The notes below the pieces were generated by a model, which did no database searches, was not told the DNA's origin, and saw nothing but the letters and a program-made list of their open reading frames with translations. Position numbers and translations under genes: made by a program. 33,477 nt of DNA from a bacterium (GTDB taxonomy: Bacteria > Actinomycetota > Acidimicrobiia > Acidimicrobiales > CATQHL01). The stretch spans positions 1-33,477 of the forward strand of contig JAPOVS010000085.1 of NCBI GenBank assembly GCA_026708055.1, written 5' to 3'. Numbering within the stretch: the first letter of the stretch is position 1; each line of letters begins with the position of its first letter. Below are positions 14,464-23,197 of the stretch, in pieces.

Positions 14464-15557
14464 GCGGCCTGCTCCGCCCGGCGGCGCGTGCTGAACAAGC
14501 CCTCTGGGCGCACGAGCAGTACCAGGATCAGCGCGCCGAACGCCACGACCAGGCGGTACGCGGTCGGGATCCACAGGGCGCTCACCTCCATCGCAAGCCC
14601 CAGGAGCACGGCCGCGGCCATGACCCCCATGATGCTGCCGGTGCCGCCCAGCACGGCCGCGGACAGGATCACGAGGATGTTCTCCCATCCCAGCGGGCTG
14701 GTGACGCCGCCGCGGCGCACCGCGATCATCAACCCGGCCATGGCGGCCAGCGCCGAGCCGATGAACCACACGACACTGGAGACCACCCGCACCGGGATGC
14801 CGCGCACCGCCGCCAGGGCGGGATTCGAGGCCGCGGCGCGCAGCCAGCGACCCATGCGCGTCAGAGACAGGAAGAACTGCAGACTCAGCACCGCGCCCAG
14901 CGACAGCAGGATCATGCCCAACTCGCCGGTGGCGATGACGAGGGCGTCGTGCTGGGCGCCGAAGCCGTCGCTCCGGGTCGACAGCCCGAGGACGACGGCG
15001 GCCGCCACGGCGGCGAGAGCCAGCGTCACCCCAGTCCCGCGAGCCGCCCACAACTCGCCCCAGGTGCCGGCGACCTCGCGGTGCTCGGCGCGGCGGGAGC
15101 GGTTGGCCAAGAGCCAGCCCACCAGCGCCGACAGCACGGCGGCCAGCACCAGAACCAGCACGAACTCGGGCACCGAGAACTCGATGCGGCTGCCGAAGCC
15201 CACCGGCACCTTGCGCAGAATGGTGCCGAAGATGGCGATGATCGCCCCGTAGATGACGAAGGCGAGTCCGATGGACGTGAAGAGCAACACGTTCCCGCCC
15301 TTGTCCATCACCGGCTTGAAGACCACGATCCCCAGGGCAACGCCCAGGACGCCCACGAGCAGCATGGATACAACCCCGGCCACGAAGACGTTCAGTCCGG
15401 CGTCGGTGATGAGGATGATGGACAGGAATGCGCCGAGAGCCAGCATCTGCCCGTGGGCGATGTGCAGGATGTTCTCGGTCTGGCGGATGAGGGCGAACCC
15501 GACCGTGGCGGCGGCCAGCACCCCCCCGGTGGTCAGTCCGAAGATGACGTGTTGCAC
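14460..15557 (-). CDS. livH: HAAT-type ABC transporter permease LivH
   Basis: A 365-residue permease, longer than typical LivH (about 300). It opens with the family motif FGLTTGGVLAAATVGFALI and ENILHIAHGQMLALGAFL, and ends in RPEGLFSTRRRA. The extra length is a region around residues 145-215 with a charged loop (RSRRAEHREVAGTWGELW) and an added hydrophobic helix. The GTG at 15557 is the first codon of the family N-terminus. A strong hairpin separates it from livK. Confidence 0.87.
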   Translation of the reverse strand: MQHVIFGLTTGGVLAAATVGFALIRQTENILHIAHGQMLALGAFLSIILITDAGLNVFVAGVVSMLLVGVLGVALGIVVFKPVMDKGGNVLLFTSIGLAFVIYGAIIAIFGTILRKVPVGFGSRIEFSVPEFVLVLVLAAVLSALVGWLLANRSRRAEHREVAGTWGELWAARGTGVTLALAAVAAAVVLGLSTRSDGFGAQHDALVIATGELGMILLSLGAVLSLQFFLSLTRMGRWLRAAASNPALAAVRGIPVRVVSSVVWFIGSALAAMAGLMIAVRRGGVTSPLGWENILVILSAAVLGGTGSIMGVMAAAVLLGLAMEVSALWIPTAYRLVVAFGALILVLLVRPEGLFSTRRRAEQAA

Positions 15558-15575
15558 GCGAAAAGAATCGGATCT

Positions 15576-15609
15576 CGGGGCGACCCCGCCGTCGCGCGGG
15601 GTCGCCCCG
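15576..15609 (-). terminator. Strong hairpin between livK and livH
   Basis: Perfect 14-base arms CGGGGCGACCCCGC and GCGGGGTCGCCCCG flank a 6-base loop, 24 bases after the livK stop. A weak T-rich run (TTCTTTT) follows on the minus strand. It probably acts as a partial terminator or 3' mRNA stabiliser that raises binding-protein output over the permeases. Confidence 0.65.
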
Positions 15610-15632
15610 GAGTGATCCTGGGTCTGGGTAGC

Positions 15633-16856
15633 CTAGCGGCCGAGGCTTGCGTCGAGTTCGACGACCTCGCGCTCGGTGTAGCTGCCACCGACGATGTGCT
15701 GCACGGCGACCTTGGGCGAGACCAGGTTGCCGGTCGTGGTGTGCAACTCGATCGAGCCCGAGGGGCCGTCGTAATCGATCTGCTCGCCGCGCTCGAGCGC
15801 TGCGACGCCGTCGGCGTACGTGTACACCTTGGTGCCCGGCGCGTTCACGATGTTGTAGATCTGAGCGGCGACGGCGGGACCGTCGGTGGACTCGGCGGCC
15901 GTCATCGCCAACGCCAGCACGATGTACTGGTCGAACTGGTTGGTCTCGTAGAAGCCCGTTGGAGGCGCCTTGCCGGCGTACTCCTGGTGCGCCGCGGCGA
16001 AGGCCGTGTACGCCGGGGAGCCGAAGTCATCGGTGACCTGGGCGGCCAGGATCCGGCCGGTCGGCAACTCTGCGGCTGTCTCGGCGATGTCGGGCACCTG
16101 CAGGTCAGGGGAGACCAGGATCTGTGCGTCGTAGCCCCTGGCGATGTATTCACGGATGATCGGGATCCCGGCCTGGGGGCCGGCACCGATGTAGACGGCG
16201 TCGGGATCGCCCGCGAACGCCTGCTCGACCTCGGCCTGGTAGCTGTCGCTGCCGGGAGCGAATCGCACGTCGGCGATGATCTCACCGCCGACCTTGTTCT
16301 CCCAGACGTCCTTGAACACGTTGGCCGGGCTCTCGGTGCCCTCGGTCTGCTGCACCAGCATGGCCACCCGGGTGAAGCCCAGGTCGCGGGCCAACTGCGC
16401 GGAGATGATCCCGTAGGTGGTGTCCGATGCGGTGATGCGCCAGATGTAGTTGCCGCCCTCGGTGTCCAGCACCGTCGTGCCGCAGGCCGGGCACATGGTC
16501 GGCATCTCGTCCTCCGCCACGGTGTTCAGCAGGGCCACGGCGCCGTCAGACTCGACGCCGCCGAGTGCGTCGATCTCCTCACGGATCCGGTTGTAACCCG
16601 TGACCGCGCCCTCCGGCGTGGACAGGTTGTCCTGCACCACGAGTTCGGCGTCGCGGCCCAGGATGCCGCCGCTCTCGTTGATCACGCCGATAGCGGCTTC
16701 CGCGCCGTCCTGGCTGGGCGGACCCCACTCGGCGTAGTCCCCAGAGAGTCCGGCGAGGAAGCCGAGCTTGACCGGCCCCTCGTCGTCGTCGCCGCAGCTG
16801 AGGACGACACCGCCCAAGACCACGATCGTGAGCAATGACAGGAAAATGCGTCGCAC
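15633..16856 (-). CDS. livK: HAAT-type substrate-binding lipoprotein LivK
   Basis: A 407-residue periplasmic-binding-fold protein (Peripla_BP_6). The signal peptide MRRIFLSLLTIVVLGGVV ends in lipobox LSC at residue 21, so it is a lipoprotein anchored to the outer face of the membrane. The mature protein starts GDDDEGPVKLGFLAGLSGDY, the usual first strand of the fold, and includes the GGILGRDAEL motif. A disulphide pair C-x-x-C in MCPACGT is unusual. The GTG start has GGAGGGG upstream. The operon starts here; the ligand is unknown. Confidence 0.9.
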   Translation of the reverse strand: MRRIFLSLLTIVVLGGVVLSCGDDDEGPVKLGFLAGLSGDYAEWGPPSQDGAEAAIGVINESGGILGRDAELVVQDNLSTPEGAVTGYNRIREEIDALGGVESDGAVALLNTVAEDEMPTMCPACGTTVLDTEGGNYIWRITASDTTYGIISAQLARDLGFTRVAMLVQQTEGTESPANVFKDVWENKVGGEIIADVRFAPGSDSYQAEVEQAFAGDPDAVYIGAGPQAGIPIIREYIARGYDAQILVSPDLQVPDIAETAAELPTGRILAAQVTDDFGSPAYTAFAAAHQEYAGKAPPTGFYETNQFDQYIVLALAMTAAESTDGPAVAAQIYNIVNAPGTKVYTYADGVAALERGEQIDYDGPSGSIELHTTTGNLVSPKVAVQHIVGGSYTEREVVELDASLGR

Positions 16857-16928
16857 GTTTCCCCTCCCAGTTGTCTTTCAACCCGTCAGATTCGAGACCT
16901 CAGTCCGCGGGCACCAAGGCACGCAGCG

Positions 16929-16945
16929 CTTCAATCCCATTGAAG
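16929..16945. promoter_or_regulatory. Palindromic operator candidate upstream of livK
   Basis: CTTCAATCCCATTGAAG is a perfect inverted repeat with 7-base arms and a 3-base centre. It lies immediately downstream of the candidate -10 box, over the expected transcription start, where a repressor would block initiation. A TTCAAT half-site also occurs upstream of the BMP-transporter operon (26833-26838). Confidence 0.5.
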
Positions 16946-16947
16946 AG

Positions 16948-16977
16948 ACAGTAGCAGGGCTGCCGTGACGGTGTGAA
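16948..16977 (-). promoter_or_regulatory. Candidate livK operon promoter
   Basis: On the minus strand TTCACA (16977-16972) and TACTGT (16953-16948) are separated by 18 bases, fitting a sigma-70-like promoter about 90 bases before livK. Confidence 0.35.
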
Positions 16978-16999
16978 ACCAGCGGCAGGCGGCGTCGCA

Positions 17000-18535
17000 C
17001 TAGGCAGGGGTTGCCGCGGTCCTTCCGGCCATGGCGAGAGCCAGCTCGTCCATGTCGAGATCGCTCACGGAGCATTCCAGCATGATGCGGCCCCGGAACA
17101 GCACGATGAGGCGGTCGCTCAGCTTCAGCAACTCCTCGAGATCCATCGAGAGCAGCAGCACGGCGGCGTCGCTCCCCTTGACGTCGAGCAGCCGCCGGTG
17201 CACGTATTCGATGGCACCCACGTCCAGGCCCCACGTAGGGTTGTCCGCCACGAGCACGCGTGGCTCCCGCGACAGCTCCCGGGCGAGGACCACCTTCTGC
17301 TGGTTGCCGCCGGAGAGGCTCGAGGCCAGCAGGTCGGGGTCGGGCGGCCGGACGTCGTACTCCTCGAGCAGTTCCCGGGAACGGCGTCGGACGCGCCGCC
17401 AATCCAGGAGGCCGCGCCGGTTGTAGGCACCGGCGGGGATGTCGGACATGGCGATGTTCTCCGCCACGGTCATGTCGAGGATCAGGCCCCAGGCGTGGCG
17501 GTCCTCGGGGATCACCGCCAGGCCGGCGCTGCGCAGGGCGCTCGTGCCGGCTCCGGTCACGTCCTCGCCGGCGACGTGGACGGTGCCGGATTCCGCCTCG
17601 TCGAGCCCGCAGATGCAGTTGACCAGGGTGCGCTGCCCGTTGCCCTCGACACCCGCCACGCCGAGGATCTCGCCGGGTCGCACGATGAAGGACATGTCGT
17701 CGAGATGGTCGGCGCCCTCGCCGGGAGCGTTCAGTTGGCGGACCTCCAGCAGTGGGACGTCGTCGGTCCAGGGGGCGTGGTCGCTCTCGACGGCGGTGAT
17801 CTCATGGCCGGTCATGGCCCGCGTGAGGCTGCGCTCGTCGAATTCGCCGCGTTCGGTCGTGCCGACCTTGTGGCCGCCGCGCAGCACGGTGACCCGGTCG
17901 GCCACCTCCATGACCTCACCAAGCTTGTGGGTCACGAGCACGATCGAGCAGCCGCGGTCGCGCAGGTCGCGCAGGATCTCCAGCAGGTTCTCGATCTGGC
18001 GGGGGCCCAGCAGGGAGGTGGGCTCGTCCAGGATCAGGATGGTGGCGCCGCGGTAGAGCACCTTGAGGATCTCGACCCGCTGCTGGAGATCGACGGGAAG
18101 GTTCTGCACCTGCACGTGGGGATCCAGCGGCATGCCGAAGCGCTCGGCCAAGTCGGTTGTCTCGGTGCCGATGGCGCCGCGCCTGAACCGGAGATCGGTG
18201 GCGGGCCGCGATCCCAGCACGATGTTCTCGGCGACACTGAAGGTGGGGACCAGCGAGAAGTGCTGGTGCACCATGCCGATACCCAGTTCGAGAGCGTCGT
18301 GCGGGGAGTGGATGTCGGCCTGGGAACCGCGCACCCGAACCGTCCCGGCATCGGGGAGGACGTGGCCGAACATCACGTTCATCAGCGTCGTCTTGCCGGC
18401 GCCGTTCTCGCCCAGCAGCACGTGGATCTCACCGGCGCGCAGGTCGAAGTCGATGTCCACGTTCGCTCGCGTCTCGCCGTAGCTCTTGGAGATGCCGTGC
18501 AGTTCGACGACGCTGCCGTTGGTTGATGCGCTCAC
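17000..18535 (-). CDS. Nucleoside-type (BMP) ABC transporter ATPase
   Basis: A 511-residue protein with two ABC domains, like the single ATPase of BMP-type nucleoside importers (RnsB/YufO). Domain 1 has Walker A GENGAGKTTL and Walker B ILILDEPTS, but its signature reads LPVDLQQR rather than the family's LPVG/LSVG pattern, so this site may be weak. Domain 2 has a normal LSGGNQQK signature with the family's usual degenerate Walker B (VLVADNPTWGLD). The GTG at 18535 follows GAGGAG by 9 bases; the longer frame to 18862 overlaps the Mo hydroxylase gene. It is the last gene of the operon begun by the permeases, 14 bases after the Mo hydroxylase stop. Confidence 0.9.
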   Translation of the reverse strand: MSASTNGSVVELHGISKSYGETRANVDIDFDLRAGEIHVLLGENGAGKTTLMNVMFGHVLPDAGTVRVRGSQADIHSPHDALELGIGMVHQHFSLVPTFSVAENIVLGSRPATDLRFRRGAIGTETTDLAERFGMPLDPHVQVQNLPVDLQQRVEILKVLYRGATILILDEPTSLLGPRQIENLLEILRDLRDRGCSIVLVTHKLGEVMEVADRVTVLRGGHKVGTTERGEFDERSLTRAMTGHEITAVESDHAPWTDDVPLLEVRQLNAPGEGADHLDDMSFIVRPGEILGVAGVEGNGQRTLVNCICGLDEAESGTVHVAGEDVTGAGTSALRSAGLAVIPEDRHAWGLILDMTVAENIAMSDIPAGAYNRRGLLDWRRVRRRSRELLEEYDVRPPDPDLLASSLSGGNQQKVVLARELSREPRVLVADNPTWGLDVGAIEYVHRRLLDVKGSDAAVLLLSMDLEELLKLSDRLIVLFRGRIMLECSVSDLDMDELALAMAGRTAATPA

Positions 18536-18549
18536 GGCGGGCTGCTCCT

Positions 18550-20784
18550 CTAGTCCGCGGACACGTTGCCGCCGTCGCCGCCGGCGGTCATGGCGCGCCA
18601 CACCTTCTCGGGTGTCATCGGCATGTCCAGGTGGCGAACGCCGAACGGCGCCAACGCGTCGATCACCGCGCTCTGCACCGCGGGTGTGGCGCCGACCGTG
18701 CCGGCCTCGCCGATGCCCTTGGCGCCGAGCGGGTTGAGCGGCGTGGGTGTGTTGTTCCGGTGGGTCTCGAAGTCGCAGAACTCCGCCGCCGAGGGGATGA
18801 GGTAGTCCCCGAAGTTGGTGGTTCGCGGGCCGGCGCCGGCGTCGTAGACCATCTCCTCCCACAGCGCCTGCGCGATGCCCTGGGCGATGCCGCCGTGCTG
18901 CTGCCCCTCGGCCAGGAGCGGGTTGATGACGTTGCCGCAGTCGTCCACGCAGAGGTGGCGCAGCTGGCGGACGCCCCCGGTCTCGGTGTCCACTTCCACG
19001 ACGGCCACGTGCGTGCCGAAGGGGAAGGTCCGGGCACCCTGGTCGAAGTCACACTCGGCGGCGAGCGGCTCGGGGGAGAGTTCGGCCAGCCTGCTCCACG
19101 AGAGCACCGTGTCGGGCGATCCGGCCACGCCGAGGCCCTCCCCGTGATAGACCGCGATGTCGTCCACGTTGGCCTCGAGATGCTCGGCGGCCAACTGGCG
19201 GGCCTGGTCCACCACGGCCGCCGCGGCGCGGTCGATCGCCGATCCGCCCAGTTGCAGGGAGCGGGAGCCGTAGGTGCCGTTGCCGCGAGGAACAAGGTCG
19301 GTGTCGGACTGGACGACGGTGATGTGCTCCCAACCGATGCCCAGTTGCTCCGAAGCGATCTGGGCGTAGGTGGTCTGGTGGCCCTGCCCATGGGACGACA
19401 CACCCGACAGGACGGTGACCGCGCCGTCGTCGTGGACCTCCACCGAGCCGAAGTCGTTGCTGGGACCGTTGCCGGTCACCTCGATGTAGTTGGCCACGCC
19501 GATGCCGAGCTGGTGGCGGTCGCCACGGCCGCGCCGCTCGGCCTGCTCGGCGCGCAAATCCTCGTAGCCGACGAGCTCGACGGCGCGTTCCATCGCCGCC
19601 AGGTAGTCACCGGCGTCGTAGACGGCCCCGGTGGGGGTCTCGACGGGGTCGCTGTGGGTCTCGATCAGGTTCCGGTGCCGCACCTCGACCGGGTCCATGC
19701 CCAGCTCGGCCGCCAGGAGGTCCATGGCCCGCTCCACCGTCGCGGCCGCCTCGGGCCGCCCGGCCCCTCGCAGGGCGCCGGTGGGTGCGGTGTTGGTCAC
19801 AACGCTTCTTGCCCTGAAGTCGATCCGCGGGATCCGGTAGGTGCCCGAGGCCATCATCTTGGTGTAGAAGGTGAGCCAGGCACCGATGTCGGGGTAGGCC
19901 CCGGCGTCCTGGGTGACGCTCCACTTCATGCCCACGACGGTGCCGTCGGACCTCGCTCCGATCTCCACGTCCTGGACTTGGCCACGGGCGTGGCCCATGT
20001 GGAGCATGTTCTCGGTGCGGGACTCGATCCAGAGAAGCGGCTCGCCGAGCCGCACAGCCAAGGCTGTGGTCACCACCTGCTCCACGTAGGCGTGGCCCTT
20101 GGCTCCGAACCCGCCGCCGGTTGCCGGAACCACGACATGGATCCGGTCGATGTCGAGTTCCAGGCAGTCGGCGATGGTCCGCTGGACCGAGAACGGGCAC
20201 TGGGTGGGGACCCAGAGCCGCAGGCGCCCCTGACCGTTGTCGCTGTCGACGTTCGGAATCGCCAGGATCCCGTTGGTCTCCATTGGCGCCGGCGCGATCT
20301 TCTGGTTCACGTATCTGAACGACACCACCACGTCGGCGTCGTCGAGGGCTCCCGGGTCCTCGGTCGGATCGACTTCGAAGACGACCTCGGTGGCCGCCAT
20401 CGGGTCTGAGACGCCCGGCAGCTCCTCGATCTCGACGGTGACTTCCTCGGCCCGGTCACGAGCCTCCGCAAGCGAGTCGGCCACGACGACGGCGACGGGA
20501 TCGCCGACGTAGCCCACCGTCCCGATCGCCAGGGCGGGACGCCCGAAATGGGAGGGTGCCGGTGGACCGGCGAGCATGTCCGGGATGTGCAGATCCTCGG
20601 CGGTGTAGACGCCCTCGCCGTCGGAGATGCTGATGATCCGCCCGTGCGGCACGTCGGAGCGCACGAAGACGACGCGGCGCGCCTCGATTTCCAGGTCGTC
20701 TACGTACGGCCGGCCGCCGACCAGCAGTGCCGCATCCTCGCGGCGCAGCACGCTGTGGCCGAGGATCGAGCCTGCTGTCGCCAT
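18550..20784 (-). CDS. Molybdenum hydroxylase large subunit (CoxL/XdhA-like)
   Basis: A 744-residue molybdopterin-cytosine-dinucleotide-type subunit of the xanthine oxidase family. The N-terminal ald_Xan_dh_C domain (about 20-130) has VGYVGDPVAVVVADS; the Mo-binding part contains GGGFGAKG, ALRGAGRPEA and the catalytic glutamate in GAKGIGEAGT near the C-terminus. ALRGAGR places it with form II CoxL-like hydroxylases (AYRGAGR), not true CO dehydrogenase (AYRCSFR). It hydroxylates a heterocycle or aldehyde using water. GGGAG precedes the ATG. It lies between a triple-RidA gene and the transporter ATPase, so the transported compound is a likely substrate. No FAD or 2Fe-2S subunit adjoins it. Confidence 0.9.
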   Translation of the reverse strand: MATAGSILGHSVLRREDAALLVGGRPYVDDLEIEARRVVFVRSDVPHGRIISISDGEGVYTAEDLHIPDMLAGPPAPSHFGRPALAIGTVGYVGDPVAVVVADSLAEARDRAEEVTVEIEELPGVSDPMAATEVVFEVDPTEDPGALDDADVVVSFRYVNQKIAPAPMETNGILAIPNVDSDNGQGRLRLWVPTQCPFSVQRTIADCLELDIDRIHVVVPATGGGFGAKGHAYVEQVVTTALAVRLGEPLLWIESRTENMLHMGHARGQVQDVEIGARSDGTVVGMKWSVTQDAGAYPDIGAWLTFYTKMMASGTYRIPRIDFRARSVVTNTAPTGALRGAGRPEAAATVERAMDLLAAELGMDPVEVRHRNLIETHSDPVETPTGAVYDAGDYLAAMERAVELVGYEDLRAEQAERRGRGDRHQLGIGVANYIEVTGNGPSNDFGSVEVHDDGAVTVLSGVSSHGQGHQTTYAQIASEQLGIGWEHITVVQSDTDLVPRGNGTYGSRSLQLGGSAIDRAAAAVVDQARQLAAEHLEANVDDIAVYHGEGLGVAGSPDTVLSWSRLAELSPEPLAAECDFDQGARTFPFGTHVAVVEVDTETGGVRQLRHLCVDDCGNVINPLLAEGQQHGGIAQGIAQALWEEMVYDAGAGPRTTNFGDYLIPSAAEFCDFETHRNNTPTPLNPLGAKGIGEAGTVGATPAVQSAVIDALAPFGVRHLDMPMTPEKVWRAMTAGGDGGNVSAD

Positions 20785-20818
20785 GGGCTGCTCCCGTCGC
20801 CTGTCCCGAACCCCGCCG

Positions 20819-22183
20819 TCAGGCCGACGGGGCGTAGCCGATCAGGTCCAGGATGACGTGCGCGCCGGGCACCTGCAGCGGCCCGCCGATGCGCATCGTC
20901 GTGGAGGCCGGCTTGGAGCCCGGGAAGTGGCGCGCCCACTCGTTGATGGAGATCTGGAAGTCGGCGAAGTCGGCGTGGTAGCACTGCCGCTTGCAGATGT
21001 TCTCCAGCGAGGTGCCGGCGGCCTCGCAGATGGCCGAGATGTTGCCCAGCAGGTGCTCCATCTCCATCTGCGGTGGCAGCCCGTAGTGCGGGAAGCCCGG
21101 GTTGCGCTGCACGCCGGCGGGCAGGCTGCCCCGCTCGTCGGTGGGGATCATGGTGCTGAAGAAGAGGTAGTCGCCCGCCTTGACGGCCTGCGGCTCGTGC
21201 CACGGCGGCTCCACCGCATCGGAGGTCTCGATGGTCTGCTTGGAGATGGAGGCGTCGTCGGCCAGCAGCTTCATGGCGATCTCGACGCGCGAGCCCATGC
21301 CGCCGAGGCCCATGTAGGGAACCACGACGCGCGCCGGCGGGTTCTCCGGGAACCACTGCCGCCACACCCGGTCCATGCCGGCGAAGTCGTTGGGGCTCGA
21401 GAGGTAGACGGTGGCCTTCACGCAGTTGTCCTGCAGCGACGAGGCGCCGGCGGCGGCGGCGATCTTCTCGAGCTTCTGGAGCGTGTAGTCGGTCTGGCGC
21501 TCGATCGGCGAGTCGTACCAGAGGTACGGGTTGACTCGGGCCTCCGGCGCCAGGCCGCTGAGCGGGCCCATGTGGCGCTCGGACATCCAGTCGCCCATCC
21601 AGTCCACGGGGATCTCCCCGGCCAGGAAGATCCAGTCGCCGCGCCGGACGGCCGGTGAGTAGCCGGCCAGCGGCGACGGGACGCCCTCGGGAGTCTCGAA
21701 GCCCACGCTGGGGCCGCCGGGGATGGCCAGCAGATCCACCTCGATGAGCGAGTCCGCTACCAGCAGTTCCTTGATGCCCATGCCGGTGGAGGCGGGGCGC
21801 GGCGGCTTGATGTAGATGTCGCGGGTGCGCAGGTACGGCGTGATGGTGAGGCGCGGCCAGGTGTTGCCCTCGGCGAACTCCTCCATCGTGGGGTACTCCG
21901 AGGTGAACCACTGGTAGATGCGCACCACGTCGGTGGCGATGTCGCACCCGGCGGCGGCCAGAGTGGAGGTGAGGTTGTCCAGGATGACCTTGGACTGCAA
22001 CTCCAGGTGGTTGTCCAGGTAGGGGTTGCGGCCGTCGCCGCCGCCCTCGGCGGTGATGCCGGTCTCGAAGTCGGTGGCGAGCTGGCCCGACAGGAACACC
22101 CAGTCGCCGGCCTTGACGCACGGCGTGTAGGGCATGAGCGGCATGGGCTCGCCGCCCCAGATGTGTTGGATGTCGCTGGACAT
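20819..22183 (-). CDS. Second triple-domain RidA protein
   Basis: A 454-residue protein with three RidA-like units: about 1-165 (AGDWVFLSGQLATDFETG...SLIEVDLLAI, with an inserted segment), 175-310 (RGDWIFLAGEIPVDW...PPARVVVPYM...EIAMKLL) and 320-450 (AGDYLFFSTMIPTD...PASTTMRIGG...VILDLIGY). Only unit 2 clearly keeps a PPAR arginine like active RidA. GGAGG lies 5 bases before the ATG. It is encoded between the isochorismatase-fold amidohydrolase and the Mo hydroxylase, so it may take an unstable enamine or imine or fold as a trimer-like single chain. It is homologous in layout, not close in sequence, to the protein at 2.1-3.4 kb. Confidence 0.85.
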   Translation of the reverse strand: MSSDIQHIWGGEPMPLMPYTPCVKAGDWVFLSGQLATDFETGITAEGGGDGRNPYLDNHLELQSKVILDNLTSTLAAAGCDIATDVVRIYQWFTSEYPTMEEFAEGNTWPRLTITPYLRTRDIYIKPPRPASTGMGIKELLVADSLIEVDLLAIPGGPSVGFETPEGVPSPLAGYSPAVRRGDWIFLAGEIPVDWMGDWMSERHMGPLSGLAPEARVNPYLWYDSPIERQTDYTLQKLEKIAAAAGASSLQDNCVKATVYLSSPNDFAGMDRVWRQWFPENPPARVVVPYMGLGGMGSRVEIAMKLLADDASISKQTIETSDAVEPPWHEPQAVKAGDYLFFSTMIPTDERGSLPAGVQRNPGFPHYGLPPQMEMEHLLGNISAICEAAGTSLENICKRQCYHADFADFQISINEWARHFPGSKPASTTMRIGGPLQVPGAHVILDLIGYAPSA

Positions 22184-22221
22184 TGTTTCCTCCGGTTGGG
22201 TTTGCGGTTCTGTCGGGGCGT

Positions 22222-22267
22222 CGACGGTGGACGGCCCCAGGCGCGCGCCCGCTGCCGTCCACCGTTG
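22222..22267 (-). terminator. Hairpin between the amidohydrolase and triple-RidA genes
   Basis: A 14-base stem (12 perfect pairs, one G-U, one more pair) brings ACGGTGGACGGC and GCCGTCCACCGT together around an 18-base loop that contains the self-complementary GGCGCGCGCC. It starts 22 bases after the amidohydrolase stop. No T-run follows, so RNA processing or stability control is more likely than termination. Confidence 0.5.
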
Positions 22268-22288
22268 TTCAGTTGTTCGGCCCGGCCT

Positions 22289-23110
22289 TCAGGCGGCTTC
22301 CTGGCTCTCGGCGTCCCGGTCCAGGAGCAGTCCGCAGCTCTCGGTGATCTCGGTGATCCCCTCGAACCCCGCGGGCAGGTCCATGCCCTTGCGGGCGTAC
22401 CACTCGCGCACCAGGGCGGGGCCGTCGGTGACGAGCCCGAGGTGCAGCGAGATGATCGCCAGCGCCGAGTCCTCGACCTCGGCGCTGTAGCCCGCCACGA
22501 TGTCGCGGGGCACGATCACCCGGAAGTCGCGGTTGGCGGCATCGAACGCGGAGGAGAGCACGCAGGCGTCGGTGTAGGTGCCGGTCAGCACCAGGTTCGG
22601 GATGTTCATCTGGTGGAGCAGGAACTCCAGATCGGTGGGATAGAAGGCCGACAGGCGCTTCTTGGTGCGCACGTAGAGGTCACCCTCTTCCTCCTCGATC
22701 AGGATGTCGAGCCACTCGGTGCCCTCCCAGGAGTGCTGGTCCATCAGCGGGTTGGGCGGCAGGTACAACTCGTACATCGCACGCCAGTTGGCCATGCGGT
22801 TGTGGTGCCGCGAGTGCAGGTCGTCGATCCCGCCGTAGCGCTGCCAATGCTGGACGTGGATGATGGGAATGCCGATGGCGCGGCAGGCGGCGTGGAACAT
22901 GTTGTGCGCCGGGATGCGCCAGCGGGCACGCGGCGCGGGGCACGTCAACTCGGCCTCGGGCCCCACGTGACCGCGGTGCATGTCGATGCAGGCGACTGCG
23001 GTCTTGTCGGGGTCCAGCCACTTGTCGAACACGTCGGCGGAGTTGCTGGTACCCGAGGGGAGCACGCGCCGCTCCTTGTTCTCCAGGTAGCAGTACATCT
23101 CGGTTTCCAT
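22289..23110 (-). CDS. Isochorismatase-fold cysteine amidohydrolase
   Basis: A 273-residue cysteine hydrolase. The triad is visible: D43 in VACIDMHRG, K150/K151 in VRTKKRLSAF and C183 in LTGTYTDACVLSSAFDA, with the cis-peptide region before it. Relatives include RutB (ureidoacrylate amidohydrolase), N-carbamoylsarcosine amidase and maleamate amidohydrolase, all of which release ammonia or carbamate from breakdown products of heterocycles. A long N-terminus (about 30 residues) and the H-rich loop RYGGIDDLHSRHH are specific to this protein. AAAGGAGG lies 5 bases before the ATG. The gene sits after the binding lipoprotein gene in the BMP operon. The precise substrate is not evident. Confidence 0.87.
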   Translation of the reverse strand: METEMYCYLENKERRVLPSGTSNSADVFDKWLDPDKTAVACIDMHRGHVGPEAELTCPAPRARWRIPAHNMFHAACRAIGIPIIHVQHWQRYGGIDDLHSRHHNRMANWRAMYELYLPPNPLMDQHSWEGTEWLDILIEEEEGDLYVRTKKRLSAFYPTDLEFLLHQMNIPNLVLTGTYTDACVLSSAFDAANRDFRVIVPRDIVAGYSAEVEDSALAIISLHLGLVTDGPALVREWYARKGMDLPAGFEGITEITESCGLLLDRDAESQEAA

Positions 23111-23197
23111 GGTTGCCTCCTTTGTTGTCGATTGGGTGTGGGTTGGTGGTTGGTCTATCGGGTCCGGGTGACGCGTGTCGTACGGTCGCCCAACCGC

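Noticed and set aside
13378-15051. A 557-codon reading of LivM
   Set aside because: The extra N-terminus overlaps livH in another frame; ATG 14463 gives the usual family start.
14949-16838. A 629-codon plus-strand frame over livK and livH
   Set aside because: Antisense shadow of a lipoprotein and a permease with clear motifs, start sites and coupling.
11838-16856. livKHMGF as a urea (Urt) transporter
   Set aside because: Urea would suit a pathway that releases urea, but the Rieske oxygenase in the operon and generic LivK features do not support a specific urea assignment.
18523-20409. A 628-codon plus-strand frame over the first Mo hydroxylase
   Set aside because: It mirrors a gene with intact Mo-binding motifs and shows no family of its own.
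18550-20784. True carbon monoxide dehydrogenase large subunit
   Set aside because: The AYRCSFR loop that marks form I CoxL is absent; the gene has ALRGAGR instead.
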